Shown one piece after another: positions 37,263 through 48,358 of a DNA stretch of 64,000 bases. Each line of letters begins with the position of its first letter. The stretch's first letter is position 1. Source of the stretch: Pinus tabuliformis (Eukaryota; Streptophyta; Pinopsida; Pinales; Pinaceae); the NCBI GenBank assembly GCA_031772625.1, contig CM062810.1, positions 871,987,650 through 872,051,649 of the forward strand, given 5' to 3'. The position numbers were made by a program, and so were the translations under genes. Below the pieces are notes generated by a model. The model ran no database searches. It had not been told where the DNA came from and saw only the letters and a program-made list of their open reading frames with translations.

Positions 37263-39416
37263 CTATCCTAACAAGCGCTGAGCGTCTTCAATCTTAGGGC
37301 AGAGATGAGTTAGATGGTCTCCATTGCACAACTTGCATGGAAACTTGACTTTCTTTCTCGACTCATTCCTACCACCACCAGCGTTGTTGCCAGATTTATT
37401 TGCATCGGGCTTCCCATCCTGGTTCTTTTTCTTACCTCGTCCTTTCTTTTTCCCATTGGAATTTTGATTTCCTTTGGGATTATCAGATTGGATGGCATTT
37501 ATTGAAGAAGTTTGGGAAGCGGGGGGATTAGACGATGTGACTTGGTTGTTAGAAGCAGTTTGCAAGGACAACTGTTGTAATTGATTCAACAAGTTCACGG
37601 TAGTTGTGTCTACTAACCCGACGATACCATCCGCGTGCGGACCTAGCTTCGACTTAGCTATATCAACCTTAGATCCAGGAGCATCTGGCAAGTACTTTTG
37701 TAGGATCCCAGATTGAGAGTAGATCAATTCTAATTGTTGGGCCCTAAAAATGGCTTGCTCCTCAAAATAGACCCCAGACATGGAGACATCCTTGGAGATC
37801 TCGGGTTGTAAAGACTTCAAAAACCACTCAAGACAGTACTCCGGAGGGATTTCGGCTTTAATGAGCCTCTTTCTCCGTCTCCATTCCTGAATATGGTCAG
37901 AAATGTGGGTTGCCTTATCCTGACGGAAGGTGGCCAGAAGTTCAGTTCCGGCATCATAGCGGACAGGCAACTGGAAGTGATTTAAGAAAATATTGGCTAA
38001 GTCAGCGAACGAAGTAAAGCTACCCCCTGGCAACTCTATATACCATTTGTCCGCATTACCAGTCAAGGTGCGCTGAAAGAGTCTCAACCTAATCGAGTCA
38101 TCGATAAGGGAGTTAGATGAGCACCACAAATGGAATGTGGTTACATGGTCGCCTGGGTCTTCACCACTCTTCCCTTCGAATTTTGGAATGTCCGAAGGGA
38201 GTTTGGTTGGGACCGGAGGCTAGGCCGGATTGTACTTGATTGGGTAATTTGTTAACTTAGTGAGATCGGGTAAGTTTAACGTTGCCAGAAACGGAAGCCT
38301 AGGAGGACCTTGGGGATTCCACCCAGACTAGGCAGAACTCCCAAAGCTCTGAAAAGATTGTCCTGGAATTTGGGAGGCACCAGGCTGCCTGAAGTAACCA
38401 GTAGAACCGGCCGAACCAAAAGGCAAGCCTTGTGGTCCAATAAAATTCAGAGTTTGACCAACTCCGGCCATATAACCTCCATAACCAGCAAAGTTTCCTC
38501 CTAAAGGATTGTAGGGAGTTGATAACCCCTGATACGGATTCCAAGCCGAAGCAAGGGGAGGAATACTTTGAAACATGCTAACCGTGGAGTACGGCCTATT
38601 CCCTTGTTGGCCGATAAACGGATTCCCAGTTCCCGCGCTACTAACCCCAGGGTTATTCCAACCTTGGAAAGGATTGTTGCTTTGTCCTACCGAAGAAAAA
38701 GGCATGGATCCTACCGTTGGGTTGGAATGTGGTATATGACCACTTCCGAAAGGAAAACCCTGGAATGAAGCCGATCCGCCCATCATGGACGTAGCGGCAC
38801 TAAACGGAACCGACGGAATACCCTGTGATTGGGTGCGAAAAGGGAAGAATCCAGTACCAAAAGCATTGGTTTGGGCATTTCCACTCGTGGACGGAATGGA
38901 GGTAGACCCAACTAACGATGTGCTAGCAAAAGATCTGAACAAGGAAGCGGAGGGGATGGAAATGGTTCCTCCCCATTGCACCGATGTTGGGGTTTGCATA
39001 GTCGTAGCACTCGTAGAAGCCATGCTTCCAGTAGTGGTCATCGATGGTAAGCTAGCGTAACCTGGACTTGACAGTCTATGCATCGGAGTCCCAACGTATT
39101 GTAATACGTCTGGATGACTAGATGGTAGTGGAGAATTTGGAGCCACTAATGACTCTGAAAGTTCTTCTACCTCTATGTTATTCTCCGCTTGAAAGAGAAC
39201 TCGAGAAAGGATTGGAGTGTCCCTCTCTTGCTCAGAAAGGCCAGGCCTTGCTTGGCCGCTAATGCCCCCGAGAGGAGGATCAATCCCCGATGCGTCAACC
39301 GGTGTGGGACGGAACCCACTGGTAGTATTGTCTCTGCGCCTTCTAGGAGAAGGCTCTAAACTTGGTGGCGAGAGACCACGAAGTCTTCGAGACCGTCTTG
39401 GAGATCGGTCAACCAC
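37263..39416 (-). pseudogene. T1 gag with zinc knuckle
   Basis: Frame 39416-38328 (362 residues) is a low-complexity N-terminus: an Arg/Ser start (VDRSPRRSRRLRG), then Ser/Thr/Gly/Phe-rich sequence with many FG, GG and NPF words. A TAG at 38328 and a second TAG near 38221, both probably former Trp or Gln codons, interrupt the frame before the capsid core, which runs 38129-37263. The core has LFQRTLTGNADKWYIELPGG, a Lys-rich linker and one CCHC knuckle, CKLCNGDHLTHLC. No ATG is present at the 5' edge of the open frame, so the start is uncertain or mutated. Gag would build the particle and bind T1 RNA. Confidence 0.85.
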
Positions 39417-41471
39417 TTTGAATTTTTTGTTATGATCTAACTAAAGACTCAAAAAACTGAAAGCTAGGCCAACTAGGAGCATAGAGCACACACTATAAAG
39501 TCCCTAAAGATACAGCCAGTCAAACAACTTCCAAGTATTTCCGGCTTCGGGTGATTAAGACCGGACACCAAAATACAAGAAAGTGAAATAAGGGGCCTTT
39601 CGAAGATAGTCTAGGATGATGAGGGCCCAGTCCTATCAGCGAAGGTATCAGAGGAAGTTGCGCTGACCTCCTAACAACAGCCTGCGCCGATGCAAGCCCC
39701 CAAGCTTCGCAAGGGTGCCCTCCAGTAGTACTATCGAGAGTGATGCAACGTCAACCTCAGGTGCCACGGGATTCCCCTCCGCAGCCACCTGTGTAGTTCC
39801 CTAGGAGAAGCAACTATGGATACCAACTCGTCGCAGAAGCCAGGAGGAACAGTCGTGAGGTAAGTTCGGACAAGTAGGAGAGGGGATATCTCTCTTCCCT
39901 GTCTTTACAGACCCTCGTGCTTAACTCCTAGATCCGGAGCTTTCCTGGTCTTCCTAATGCTATTGGATTTTCTCTCGTTATTCAGACTCCTACGTTTGAC
40001 GTTTATATGGCCTTGGAGAGTTAACTCTCCACTCGCCTAATCCAAGGCCCTAAAATCCTAATCTTGTTGGTGTAACTGACTGAAACAAAAAGTTCTAGTG
40101 AATTTTAGTTAGCGCTTGATTTTATTAGGCTGTTCTTTAAGTCACAAGGTAACGGAAGTGAAACTAGTGGTGTTTTTTGACGCAAAAGAAATTAATAAAA
40201 ACTTAACTACATGCACATGCACTTTTTTGTTTTTCGATGAAGAGCAATTTCTATAAGGTTCAGAGGTACTTCTAATAAAACAAATTTTTCTTTTCTTCTC
40301 GTTAATGCACACTTCACACTCACAAAAGCTAACAAAGCTATGTACGCCTAAAAGGGGATGCAAATCTATCGTGATGTAACAACTATATGTGGATGCAAGA
40401 TTCAAAACTACTCTAAAAACAAAAATGAAAGTTGCTTGCTTATCAAACTTTATCTTGCCACTTAAGATGCCTAGATGGAATATGAGATGTTGCCATTCAT
40501 TTCGTCTAAACACTAAAAAAAAGTTCTAAGACAAACATAAAGCACTTTCACTTCTCTAAAAGGAAACCAAATGAAAAGCAAGTTCAAGAAAGCAAAACTA
40601 AGATTTTCAAAAGATTTTCTTCAAAGCAACAAACAAAAAAGTCTTTTCAAAAAATGCTCTCAACAACACTGAAACTTGTGATTGAAGAATAGGCAATTAA
40701 ACACTTTTGCGAATCAACACCACTTAATGGATGAAAACCCAACAAAAATAAATGTGTTTAAAATCGCTCTTAACAATCAAAAGCAGCAATGAAAGCCAAA
40801 AAGATCAAAAAGACAAATTCCAAGAAAGTGTCAAACAACAACTTTCATGAAACAAAGAAGTAGATGGTCACAAAAAGCGATTTTGTCAAGCAAACAAAAA
40901 GTCACCAAAAGCAAGATTAACACAAAGATTGAATTCAATCTTCCTACCCTGATGAAACAGAGCAGCCAAGATTCCTAGCAAGAAATCTTGCGTGCTTTAG
41001 CCAAAAACGATGACGCTTGCAATCAACAAAAAACAAGACCAACACTCCTTATAATCAGAGAGAATTCAGAACGAGATGCTCGCTGTAAAACAAATAACTG
41101 ATACTGGAAAATGACTGTTTCAGACTGACTCAAACCACCAGACAAACCTTCAGAGGCCAAAAAGATTTACAAATCTTGAAAATTGGAATATATACGCGAC
41201 TGTACTGTAGTACAGATTGCGTGTATACGTGACTGTGTTTGAGGAAACCTGTGTATACGCGGGTTCACTCAAAGAAACAAGCATATATACGCTACTGTAT
41301 CTAAGAAAAACAGCGTATATGAAAAGCTTCAAGAAAAATAAAAAAGACAAAATGAAGAAACTGGCAAAGCTTAAAGTTCAAGAACAGACCAGACAGTAAC
41401 AGCAAGCAGACAAGGCAGCTGAGCCCTGATTAGCTTGAAAAACACCCAAACTAGGAACAACAAGAATGTTG
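39417..41471 (-). other. T1 leader (5' untranslated region)
   Basis: This 2-kb non-coding leader is A-rich on the plus strand. It holds five spaced copies of a TATACGCG-type motif at 41190-41322, about 30-45 bp apart, and a stem-loop at 40009-40049. Parts match the leader of T3 at 3.4-4.7 kb. Plus-strand open frames here are short and are not supported. Confidence 0.7.
40009..40049 (-). promoter_or_regulatory. T1 leader stem-loop with apical 16-bp palindrome
   Basis: GGCCTTGG (40009-40016) pairs with CCAAGGCC (40042-40049). Inside lies the perfect palindrome GGAGAGTTAACTCTCC (40015-40030). The diverged T3 leader keeps the stem and a near-palindrome at 4095-4135. This is the geometry of a retroviral dimer-initiation hairpin; function is inferred. 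Confidence 0.5.
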
Positions 41472-41489
41472 TCCCTAGCGGAGTCGCCA
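41472..41489 (-). promoter_or_regulatory. T1 primer-binding site for tRNA-Arg
   Basis: Four bases inside the 5' LTR the minus strand reads TGGCGACTCCGCTAGGGA. It matches the complement of the plant tRNA-Arg(ACG) 3' end at 16 of 18 positions; the T2 site at 58656 matches at all 18. tRNA-Arg priming is known for Ogre/Tat elements. Confidence 0.8.
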
Positions 41490-41493
41490 ATTC

Positions 41494-42508
41494 TGGTAGA
41501 GGGAATTACTCCCCTAGGGCTTTTTGGGTGAAACCCTAGCAGACTAAAAGTTATCTATTCAAAGAAACATGCATTCATACAGCCATTATACTATTATAAG
41601 AAAATTCTATGACAAGGGTACGTACCTTCGGTCCTATGTTTGAGAAGGCCTTTAGGGTCCAAACCCTTCTTGGAGTTCCCTTCTTCTCTTTTGTCCTGCA
41701 AATCAAACAATTCAAAGAACACAGCAGTACATGGACAAAAACTTATAAAGAAACCATCTTCATGTCATAAAGAAAGGTAGTTAGTTATGAAATCCAAACA
41801 ACCATTTACACATGAATTCAAAACATGAATATCATTAACATAAAGAAGATTCATTTCGGGAACCAAGACATGTGTTTCTTTTAATATAGACAAATAAAGT
41901 ACATAAAAAGGAATATGTTCACCTGAGTCACCTTCAGCAGGCTCCAAGCAAAGCTTCCTTCCGGATCCGTTCCAGCCTTAAGCCTCTAACAAAACTCCTT
42001 CCATGACTCTCTCCATGATTTCATAAATGGTGGATGAACATCAACACACAAGGAAACAAACGTTTCCTGTACAAAATGGGGGAAGTGCAGAAGGCACAAG
42101 GGACTTCAGACCTGGTCAAGGGAAAAATCTCAACATAATAACCTTTCTCTCTCTTCTCCCCCTTAGGCCTTCCCTTTGAGGTATTTTTATACCATCTCCA
42201 AAGTAGTTTTTTAGTTAGGAGTTGGTTGGGAACAGTTGGGCCACAGGCACTAACAGGTGATCAACAGGTAAAACCTGCGATCTCCGCCCGAAAAGAAGGA
42301 ATTTTATATTTTTCTAAGTGTTTTAATACATACACGTGGTTTGGATATACACAGACCCGCGTATACACGCGTTTAACTCAAGGCAATGTCGCGTATAAGG
42401 GATAAAACACTGTTTTTTAAATTTTAGGACCAGGTCTGGAAGGAGGGGTTGCCCTAGGCCATGAGTACAGCATCACAAACCATAAGAGTGAGATTTGGAG
42501 CTATAACA
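41494..42508 (-). repeat. T1 5' LTR
   Basis: This 1015-bp LTR reads on the minus strand TGTTATAG ... CCCTCTACCA. A TATA element (CTATTTTTATA neighbourhood, about 42184-42193 on plus) marks U3, and an AATAAA-like signal follows about 300 bp downstream. A GC-rich motif cluster with CCCGCGTATACACGCG lies at about 42333-42395. Confidence 0.93.
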
Positions 42509-42513
42509 CTACT

Positions 42514-43123
42514 GAGGAGTTTTCTTTTGCACTAGGGTGGTCATCTTCCCAATATTTTGGCACATGAAGTAGGGGAGATTCATCATTCTCACCCTGGTAA
42601 AGTGCATCAACAATCTGATATGATAGGCATATAGGTGAGAAAACTGGCCCTCACAGCTAAAATACTTAATTATGAGTTTCATCAAGGGAGCAAATGAGTC
42701 TTTCAGGTATCGATAAGGAAAAACTCTGCTGAGCTATCTCAAATAACCGGGCTTGATGTATGGTTCATAATGTTCCCTATCAATTTGATGCCGTTTGTTC
42801 CACTACTCTCCAACATTAGGAATGTCATTTGCTAGAGAAATAGACTGCGGTGTCAAGGTGAATGTCACACCAGCTAGAGTGGCTTGGACATTATGTAGAT
42901 GAAGCACAAACAATATCCAACTCATGATGGTACTAGACTCTAGCAACCATCTCACAGAACTGATAACAGGATTGGTGTTGGAAGCATGTGATAGTAAGAG
43001 GGCAGGCCTACAGCTCGGCAAGTGAAGTAGGTTCCTCTCGTATATGTTTGCCACCCTTGTGAGGTCTCCTTGGTGCATGCATTTCTGTAGGAGAGTCACT
43101 GTGTGTACCTTCATCTCAGTCAT
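42514..43123 (-). pseudogene. TE-B: unknown retroelement ORF, N-terminal part, split by T1
   Basis: From MTEMKVHTVTLLQKCMHQGD the frame continues through LTPQSISLANDIPNVGE and, after a stop near 42803, through YIKPGYLR, KYFSCEGQFSHLYAYHIRLL and FTRVRMMNLPYFMCQNIG to the T1 border at 42513. Conserved-looking spacing of aromatic and basic residues suggests a former real protein. The CTACT target site of T1 lies inside this frame. The role is unknown; an α-helical structural protein of a retroelement is the most I would infer. Confidence 0.5.
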
Positions 43124-43139
43124 ATGAAGGATCAGATTC

Positions 43140-44480
43140 CATGTTTTCTAATGTGTGAGTTTTCTTGATGAGTATGAAGAGATTTATGATGTTTTTAGTT
43201 TTCTGCCACCAAGGGTAAGAATGTATGAGGGACTGTGGAGGGAGAGGGTATGAGGGGTTTGGGGAATATTATGACAAGCTTTTTGGGAAATAGGGGGTTT
43301 AGGGAATAGTATGTAAGTTTAGGGACAACAATTAGGGTTTGGGGATGTTGTAGTTAGGATTTGGGAAAATGGAAATTGGGGATAGGGGTGAATGATTTTA
43401 GGAATATAGGAATTAGGGAATGAGTGGATGAAAGTAAAAAACAAATGGAGGAGTCAAAGAGTAGGGGAATGACGAAATAGACTTGGTACCAAAAACATAA
43501 ATACAAACCCTAGGCAATTTATTTTTGAACAAAATTGCAAAGAGGTAGGGTTTGAGATTTTACACACTAAACCACCATAAATTCTAATAAAAACTCTTTC
43601 ACTAGCAAGGGAAGAACTCTAGACTTACTTACACACCATAGGATTGAGAAATTTTCGAAATTTGAGGGAGTTTATGGCGAAATCAGGCTTGCAGCTCTAT
43701 GCGTCACGCCACAAACCCAATGCATCATGCCCTTTATATGCACCATGCCAGTATATTTTTTACACTGTCGAGGGCGGCCCAATGCGCCGCACCTTCTCTG
43801 TGCACTGCACCTCTCACCCAATGCACCGCGCCCATGAACTTGCACAGTTTTGCTGCAATTTTGCTCCCTTTGTTCAACACGGCCTTCTCTTGCTCAGTCT
43901 TTCTTCTTTGAATGAAAATGAGCTTTTTGAATCATGAAAAATGATTTATATACAAGATCTTTTGATTTTTCATTCATAAAACCCACTTTTGTAATGTTTT
44001 CATTGTGACTTACTTTTTCAACTCTGTTTTTTGGGCAGTTTACTTTATTTGTGCCTTTGATGAACTCAATGACTTGATTTTTTGTTTGCCTTGCAGGGGA
44101 TGGAGTAGCTGAAGCTTGGTAAGGTGACCAGGGTTGCCACTGAAGTTTTTTACATATGAGAGAACTGAAATTACACCAATTTATACAATAAAAACCTAAA
44201 ATACTCTGTTTTTTCCTCAAAACAAGGTTTTGAGGAAAAACACATTTCTGAGCAAGTGATTATGAAATTTATTGGTACTGGAACTTTATTCAACCTCCTC
44301 ATGCACCTGCTGATCGTTATTGGACATTTTGAAGAGCTTTTTGATGAAACCCTAGACCTAATGAAATTGAAACCCTAGAAATGACTCTTGCAAATTTAAA
44401 GACAAAAAGTGACTGTAGATGATCTTGGTGAATGGAAATGGGCCAGCAGGTAAAGGACATGAGGGAAAATGTGCAACAAG
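43140..44480. other. non-coding segment with GC-rich motif array and hairpin
   Basis: No firm gene is seen. At 43699-43832 six variants of ATGCRYCRYGCC occur in about 130 bp. G-rich, simple-sequence-like DNA fills 43240-43440. A short minus-strand frame at 44220-43894 is unrecognised. This is probably the 5' LTR and leader of TE-B or more TE-A leader; borders could not be set. Confidence 0.35.
44210..44240. repeat. perfect 14-bp inverted repeat (hairpin)
   Basis: TTTTTCCTCAAAAC (44210-44223) and GTTTTGAGGAAAAA (44227-44240) are perfect complements with a 3-base loop. It could be an RNA hairpin in the leader or LTR of TE-B; no function is assigned. Confidence 0.6.
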
Positions 44481-44957
44481 CCACTACCGTCAGATGATCC
44501 GTGCTCCTAATGGAATGCAGTTGACTGAGTGAGACACCTAATATGCAATGCAACAAGAGAATTTGATCTCTGATAGAGGGATGAAGATACCAACACTAAC
44601 AGGTTATAAACCCTCCTATTATTCGATCCAACCAGTGATCTAGTGCCCATAAGATTTTCTCTTCAGATGCTTCTAGCCTACGCACCAACTCTGGAGTCCA
44701 CACGATGGGCTGATCTAGTCTACACATTCCCTAACTGTCAGCTAGCCTTGTGATCCACTCATATAGATCTGTTGAGAAAGACGCGAAGAATATCTCGTGG
44801 ATTTTGTGTATATGTAGCGATCTAGCCACCTTTCCTCAGATATCCACGGATTTCTGTTTTCCTGTACCATGAACTCATGAAGCTTTTGATCCAACCAATC
44901 TTCAAGCTCTTTCTTTGTAGGGTTCCAGTGTTCCGACATCAAATATCCCTTAGGCAA
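44480..44957 (-). pseudogene. TE-A 5' leader reading frame
   Basis: Starting just after the primer site, the minus strand encodes a Trp/Glu-rich sequence (MSEHWNPTKKELEDWLDQKL, then EERWLDRYIYTK). It shifts frame near 44770 and continues with LVRRLEASEEKILWALDHWL to about 44600. No enzyme domain is recognised. Position and strand suggest the start of the TE-A polyprotein or a leader ORF. The frame is lost towards 44480 where another sequence begins. Confidence 0.4.
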
Positions 44958-44963
44958 ATCCCG

Positions 44964-44981
44964 GTCCTGGCAATGGAACCA
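44964..44981 (-). promoter_or_regulatory. TE-A primer-binding site, tRNA-Asp-like
   Basis: The minus strand reads TGGTTCCATTGCCAGGAC two bases inside the LTR. Plant Athila-type elements use TGGCGCCGTTGCCGGGG, complementary to the tRNA-Asp 3' end; 13 of the first 17 positions agree. The mismatches fit the age of the element. Confidence 0.6.
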
Positions 44982-44983
44982 TT

Positions 44984-45848
44984 TGTTGGCTTATTGGGCC
45001 CTGACCCAAGTTCAGAAGAGTTATTAGCCAAGCAAATCCTGCAGCTATCGGACCTTTTGGAAATAGCCATGGAGCGTGGACTAAGGTCTCACCCAAGGTA
45101 GTAGGGGAGGGTGCTGGAACCAGGTTTCTACACCCTTGGGATGTCTTGATGTTTTCTGGAGGGGTCGCGAACCGTTCTGTGGCCTCGCACCACTAGGTAC
45201 TATTATCAGGCTTCCGCGTAGATCCGCGCGGGTGTAATTTCTTATTAACGAAAATATTATAGATTTTATCTTCTTGTTACACTCTTTAAGAAAACATTTA
45301 ACAATAAACCCAGTGCGCGCAATTATAAAAAGATATAAACTCATATAACAGAAGCATAAACTGGAACACAATAGATCCACGATACTTCAAAAACCATTTA
45401 TCTTTATTGAAATCTTCCGTTAATACAACCAGATCCACCCCACGCACTCAGCTGCAGGGGTTTGCGCACATAGCTTCGAACTCCACCGGGCCTCTGCGTA
45501 CATAGCTGTAGAGCCTCTATCTATCTACCAACACCCTTGACTCGAACTTATAGATGCTGAGAATATTTCCTTCACAAACCCATAACATTCAGATCCAAAC
45601 AAAAGCTTCCAAAAAAACTGACCTCTAGCCATAGAGCCTTGCTCTATTTATACATTCTCGTGGTTCGCAGACCATGGGTAGGTCGAATCACTTCCTATTA
45701 TTTTACATTATTCTTCGGCGGACAGCCCTTTGACTTAACTCATTACAATTCGCACTCTACACACTTCGCGGAGTCTTTACCGTACTTTTTCCCAAAATTG
45801 TGGACTTTAGGTCCCAAAACTGTTACGCGGGGCCTCCACTACCCAACA
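44984..45848 (-). repeat. TE-A 5' LTR
   Basis: This 865-bp relative of the 7748-8564 LTR has extra sequence near 45660-45720 that accounts for most of the length difference. The TATA box (CTATTTATA on plus) is at about 45643-45651. Directly to its left on the minus strand is a tRNA-Asp-like primer-binding site, which identifies it as the 5' LTR. The right flank GTACA matches the left flank of the distal LTR. Confidence 0.75.
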
Positions 45849-45853
45849 GTACA

Positions 45854-48358
45854 CATTTTCAAGTTTTGTATTTTTTAACACAATCTTTTACCCAAAGATT
45901 ATGCATGGGATGTATTAACTTATTGCATAGTGTTCCTAATTATGTCTACAAAACATTGAAGGATTCTCCTTTGGGTATTTTCATGGTTGATCCACTTTGA
46001 TAACTATTGGATCTCAAAACTCACATATATCTTAGGTTTACCACATGCATTGTGGATTATCAGTTTATTTTTCCTTCTTGGCCTTAGGGTAAACCCCACC
46101 AAGCTGTGACGCATAACCTTCTCACTACTTAGAAGTATCACAACTTCTGTGGTAGATCCTACCATATCATGGGAACTCTAGATAATAAATTGTTGTCACT
46201 TGGTACCCATGTTGAAGTATTTTTCATAGGATCAAGAGTCCTCTATATTCCCATCATGACATTGCATTCAAGCCTCATTCCTCTTCCTCACTCTCATTCT
46301 AACTTTGTACCCTAGAGGCTCCCATTTGTTGAGTTCCACTACTATATTGAATATTGACCACTTACACCCTTTTGGCCTTACGCCAACTTCATTTGACTCT
46401 TGTATAAGAAAATTTTTTCCATCCTTTTTTTACAATATCAAATCATACATTCATTAGCCTTTATGACTTGAGACCCTTTTACCATGGAGGGAACATTCCT
46501 CGAGTGTTGATGACCTACATCCATAACCTTGCATTGAGCATAGGGATGCTCTAGATCCAAGAACTAGTTCACTTGCCTTTCACAATCATTCCCACCATTA
46601 TAATATAGGCATTATTTTATTTTATTAGGCCTTACAATATGAAAATGACAAAAATATAAAATATTCCAAAAAAATAAGGGAATGGGAATATTCTATTTTA
46701 TCACTTCGGAATTAGAGTGAGTTATGTCGCCCTTGAAAAAGCACTTAAAAAATGAGTCTTTCCTCCATTGGGTTGGGACTTAGTTGGACTTCAAAGAAGC
46801 CAAAACCTTGTCTTATAATCAATAATCCTCTAGTTGGTTACTCTTCCAATCATATGGAGAGTTTTTTTATGCCTCTTTCATTGCAAACTTATACAAAGTT
46901 CATTTTATGTTGTCTTAAAAGTCACAAAGTGTTGTGCTTTTGTTCAAGGGAAGTTCATCTTCATGTCAGTCATTTTGTGGTGCCTCTTGAAACATTTTTG
47001 TTGACCATACCTGGTTTATCAAGTTATACTTAGTATCATATTAACTACTTGGTCATTTACACATTTCAGTAAAAAAGGTCCTCATTGACTTCTTGATGGC
47101 AAGCCTACACTCATCGACCCTGAAAAGTTTCTCTAAGAGTGGACCTAGAGTCACCGCCTAGCACCATTTACATCATTGATACATGACCTGGTTCCTAGAA
47201 TTGATCAACGTCATGGGCCTTTGAATGTGTGATTTCTCTTGTGTTCACCATTAAATGACATTATCACACATTGGGATTCGTGATGGATTCCTTGCCTCTG
47301 TGTCAACTTTCATTATTGGTTGGTTTAGAGGATTTCTTTTGTGAGCTAGCTACATTTTGTGCACAGTAGAAATGTACATGGTGATGGTTACTTCATCATT
47401 TTTTCTCCGAGTCCTTCCAAATTATTGTATTGCAGGTTACAATGATGTTGGTTGAGGTGGGAATCCTTAATGCCTTCCTTCCAACAGATATTTTCCCATC
47501 GACTCCAACTCATTTCTTTGGGAACACGATCTAGATTTCTTTTATCTATACTTTAGGGTTTTTAGTCATTGGTGGTAGACCCCTTTGCTATAGAGGGTGA
47601 GAATACATCAATTTCTCTAGATTGATAGTTTTTTTCAAGTGTTCTACTTCAACTCCTTTAATCACACTCGTTAGATTGTACTGGGGTACCTGGCCATTCA
47701 TTTTAATTATTGGTGAGTTGTCTCGTGTTTGTTAATGGTATACATCAATGACTGGTAATCAAATCATTTATCACATGGTTGTCATCAAATCATTTATTCC
47801 CATTGTGTAGAAATGTACCATCTGTAGTTAGTGAAGACCTTGGGTTGTGCCAACACCTCAGATCACTTGATAGGTTCTTCAACTTTTTGTTGCTGACACC
47901 TCCACTTATATGTTGCACACCTTTCAAAAGCATCTTATTTGTTGGAATTCAAGTTTTATAAAATACCACTACATCATCTATATGAATTGGTACTTATATG
48001 GGGATGAATTATACATGATCTTGTGTACAAACTTTGTCCTATATGATACTGAGACATAGCCTTGTTATTTTCTTTCACGTCTATGATCTGATATTCCGTT
48101 ATGTATTTTGTTGATCATTATCACACTTATGTATACATCATGCGTACATTTTATACTTGATCAATGGACATGCTTTACTATCTCTATGCATCAGTATGCC
48201 CGCCTCAGATATGATTTCTCTCTCTGACTCCTTCCAAAAGCGTTTGATAGACTGGAATTTGGTGATCTCTTGAAAAGCTACTCGAATGACTCCTCTTTTT
48301 ACAAGTAATCTATTTTGGCCATTAGTCCCCCTTCTAACATCATACATTAGGCATAATT
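45854..48358 (+). other. T3 3' non-coding region (right half, beyond TE-A)
   Basis: This is the continuation of T3 on the far side of TE-A. No RT, RNase H or integrase is present here or at 7.4-7.75 kb, so T3 lacks the polymerase. From about 47420 the sequence matches the 3' non-coding domain of T1 read on its sense strand, for example TAATGCCTTCCTTC followed by ATCGACTCC-ACTCATT, and further on GTTAATGGTATACATCAATGAC. 45854-47000 has only short broken frames and no recognised function. Confidence 0.6.

Larger units (their letters stand above)
27143..42508 (-). mobile_element. T1: complete Tat-lineage Ty3/gypsy retrotransposon (15.4 kb)
   Basis: Two 1015-bp LTRs (27143-28157 and 41494-42508) with TG...CA ends are flanked by the perfect target duplication CTACT (27138-27142, 42509-42513). 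By eye about 27 substitutions and no length difference separate them (about 2.7%). On the minus strand the order is 5' LTR, tRNA-Arg primer site, 2-kb leader, gag, protease, RT, RNase H, integrase, archaeal-type RNase H, long 3' non-coding region, polypurine tract, 3' LTR. A separate gene runs on the opposite strand in the 3' part. The second RNase H, the D-E-G protease and the missing chromodomain point to the Tat group. Several stops, one frameshift and a damaged RT site make this copy inactive. Confidence 0.95.
7748..45848 (-). mobile_element. TE-A: Athila-like LTR retrotransposon nest, minus strand
   Basis: Two related LTRs start TGTTGG and end CCCAACA on the plus strand (7748-8564 and 44984-45848). 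The five bases left of the first and right of the second are both GTACA (7743-7747, 45849-45853), and sequence outside them on both sides belongs to the same plus-strand Tat element T3. Inside the right LTR is a tRNA-Asp-like primer site; inside the left LTR is a purine run on the minus strand. Internal order on the minus strand is leader, gag, protease and an extra ORF. No RT, RNase H or integrase was found. The span is inflated to 38 kb by the tandem duplication, another retroelement and T1. LTR divergence is roughly 14% by eye. Confidence 0.7.

Noticed and set aside
38785..39060. Plus-strand 91-codon frame over T1 gag
   Set aside because: Opposite the low-complexity gag N-terminus; no independent support.
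43140..44480. LTR partner for the non-coding block at 24.9-26.3 kb (TE-B LTR pair)
   Set aside because: Only short words such as AAACCCTAGG and AATGCACCGCGC are shared; no colinear similarity was found by eye.
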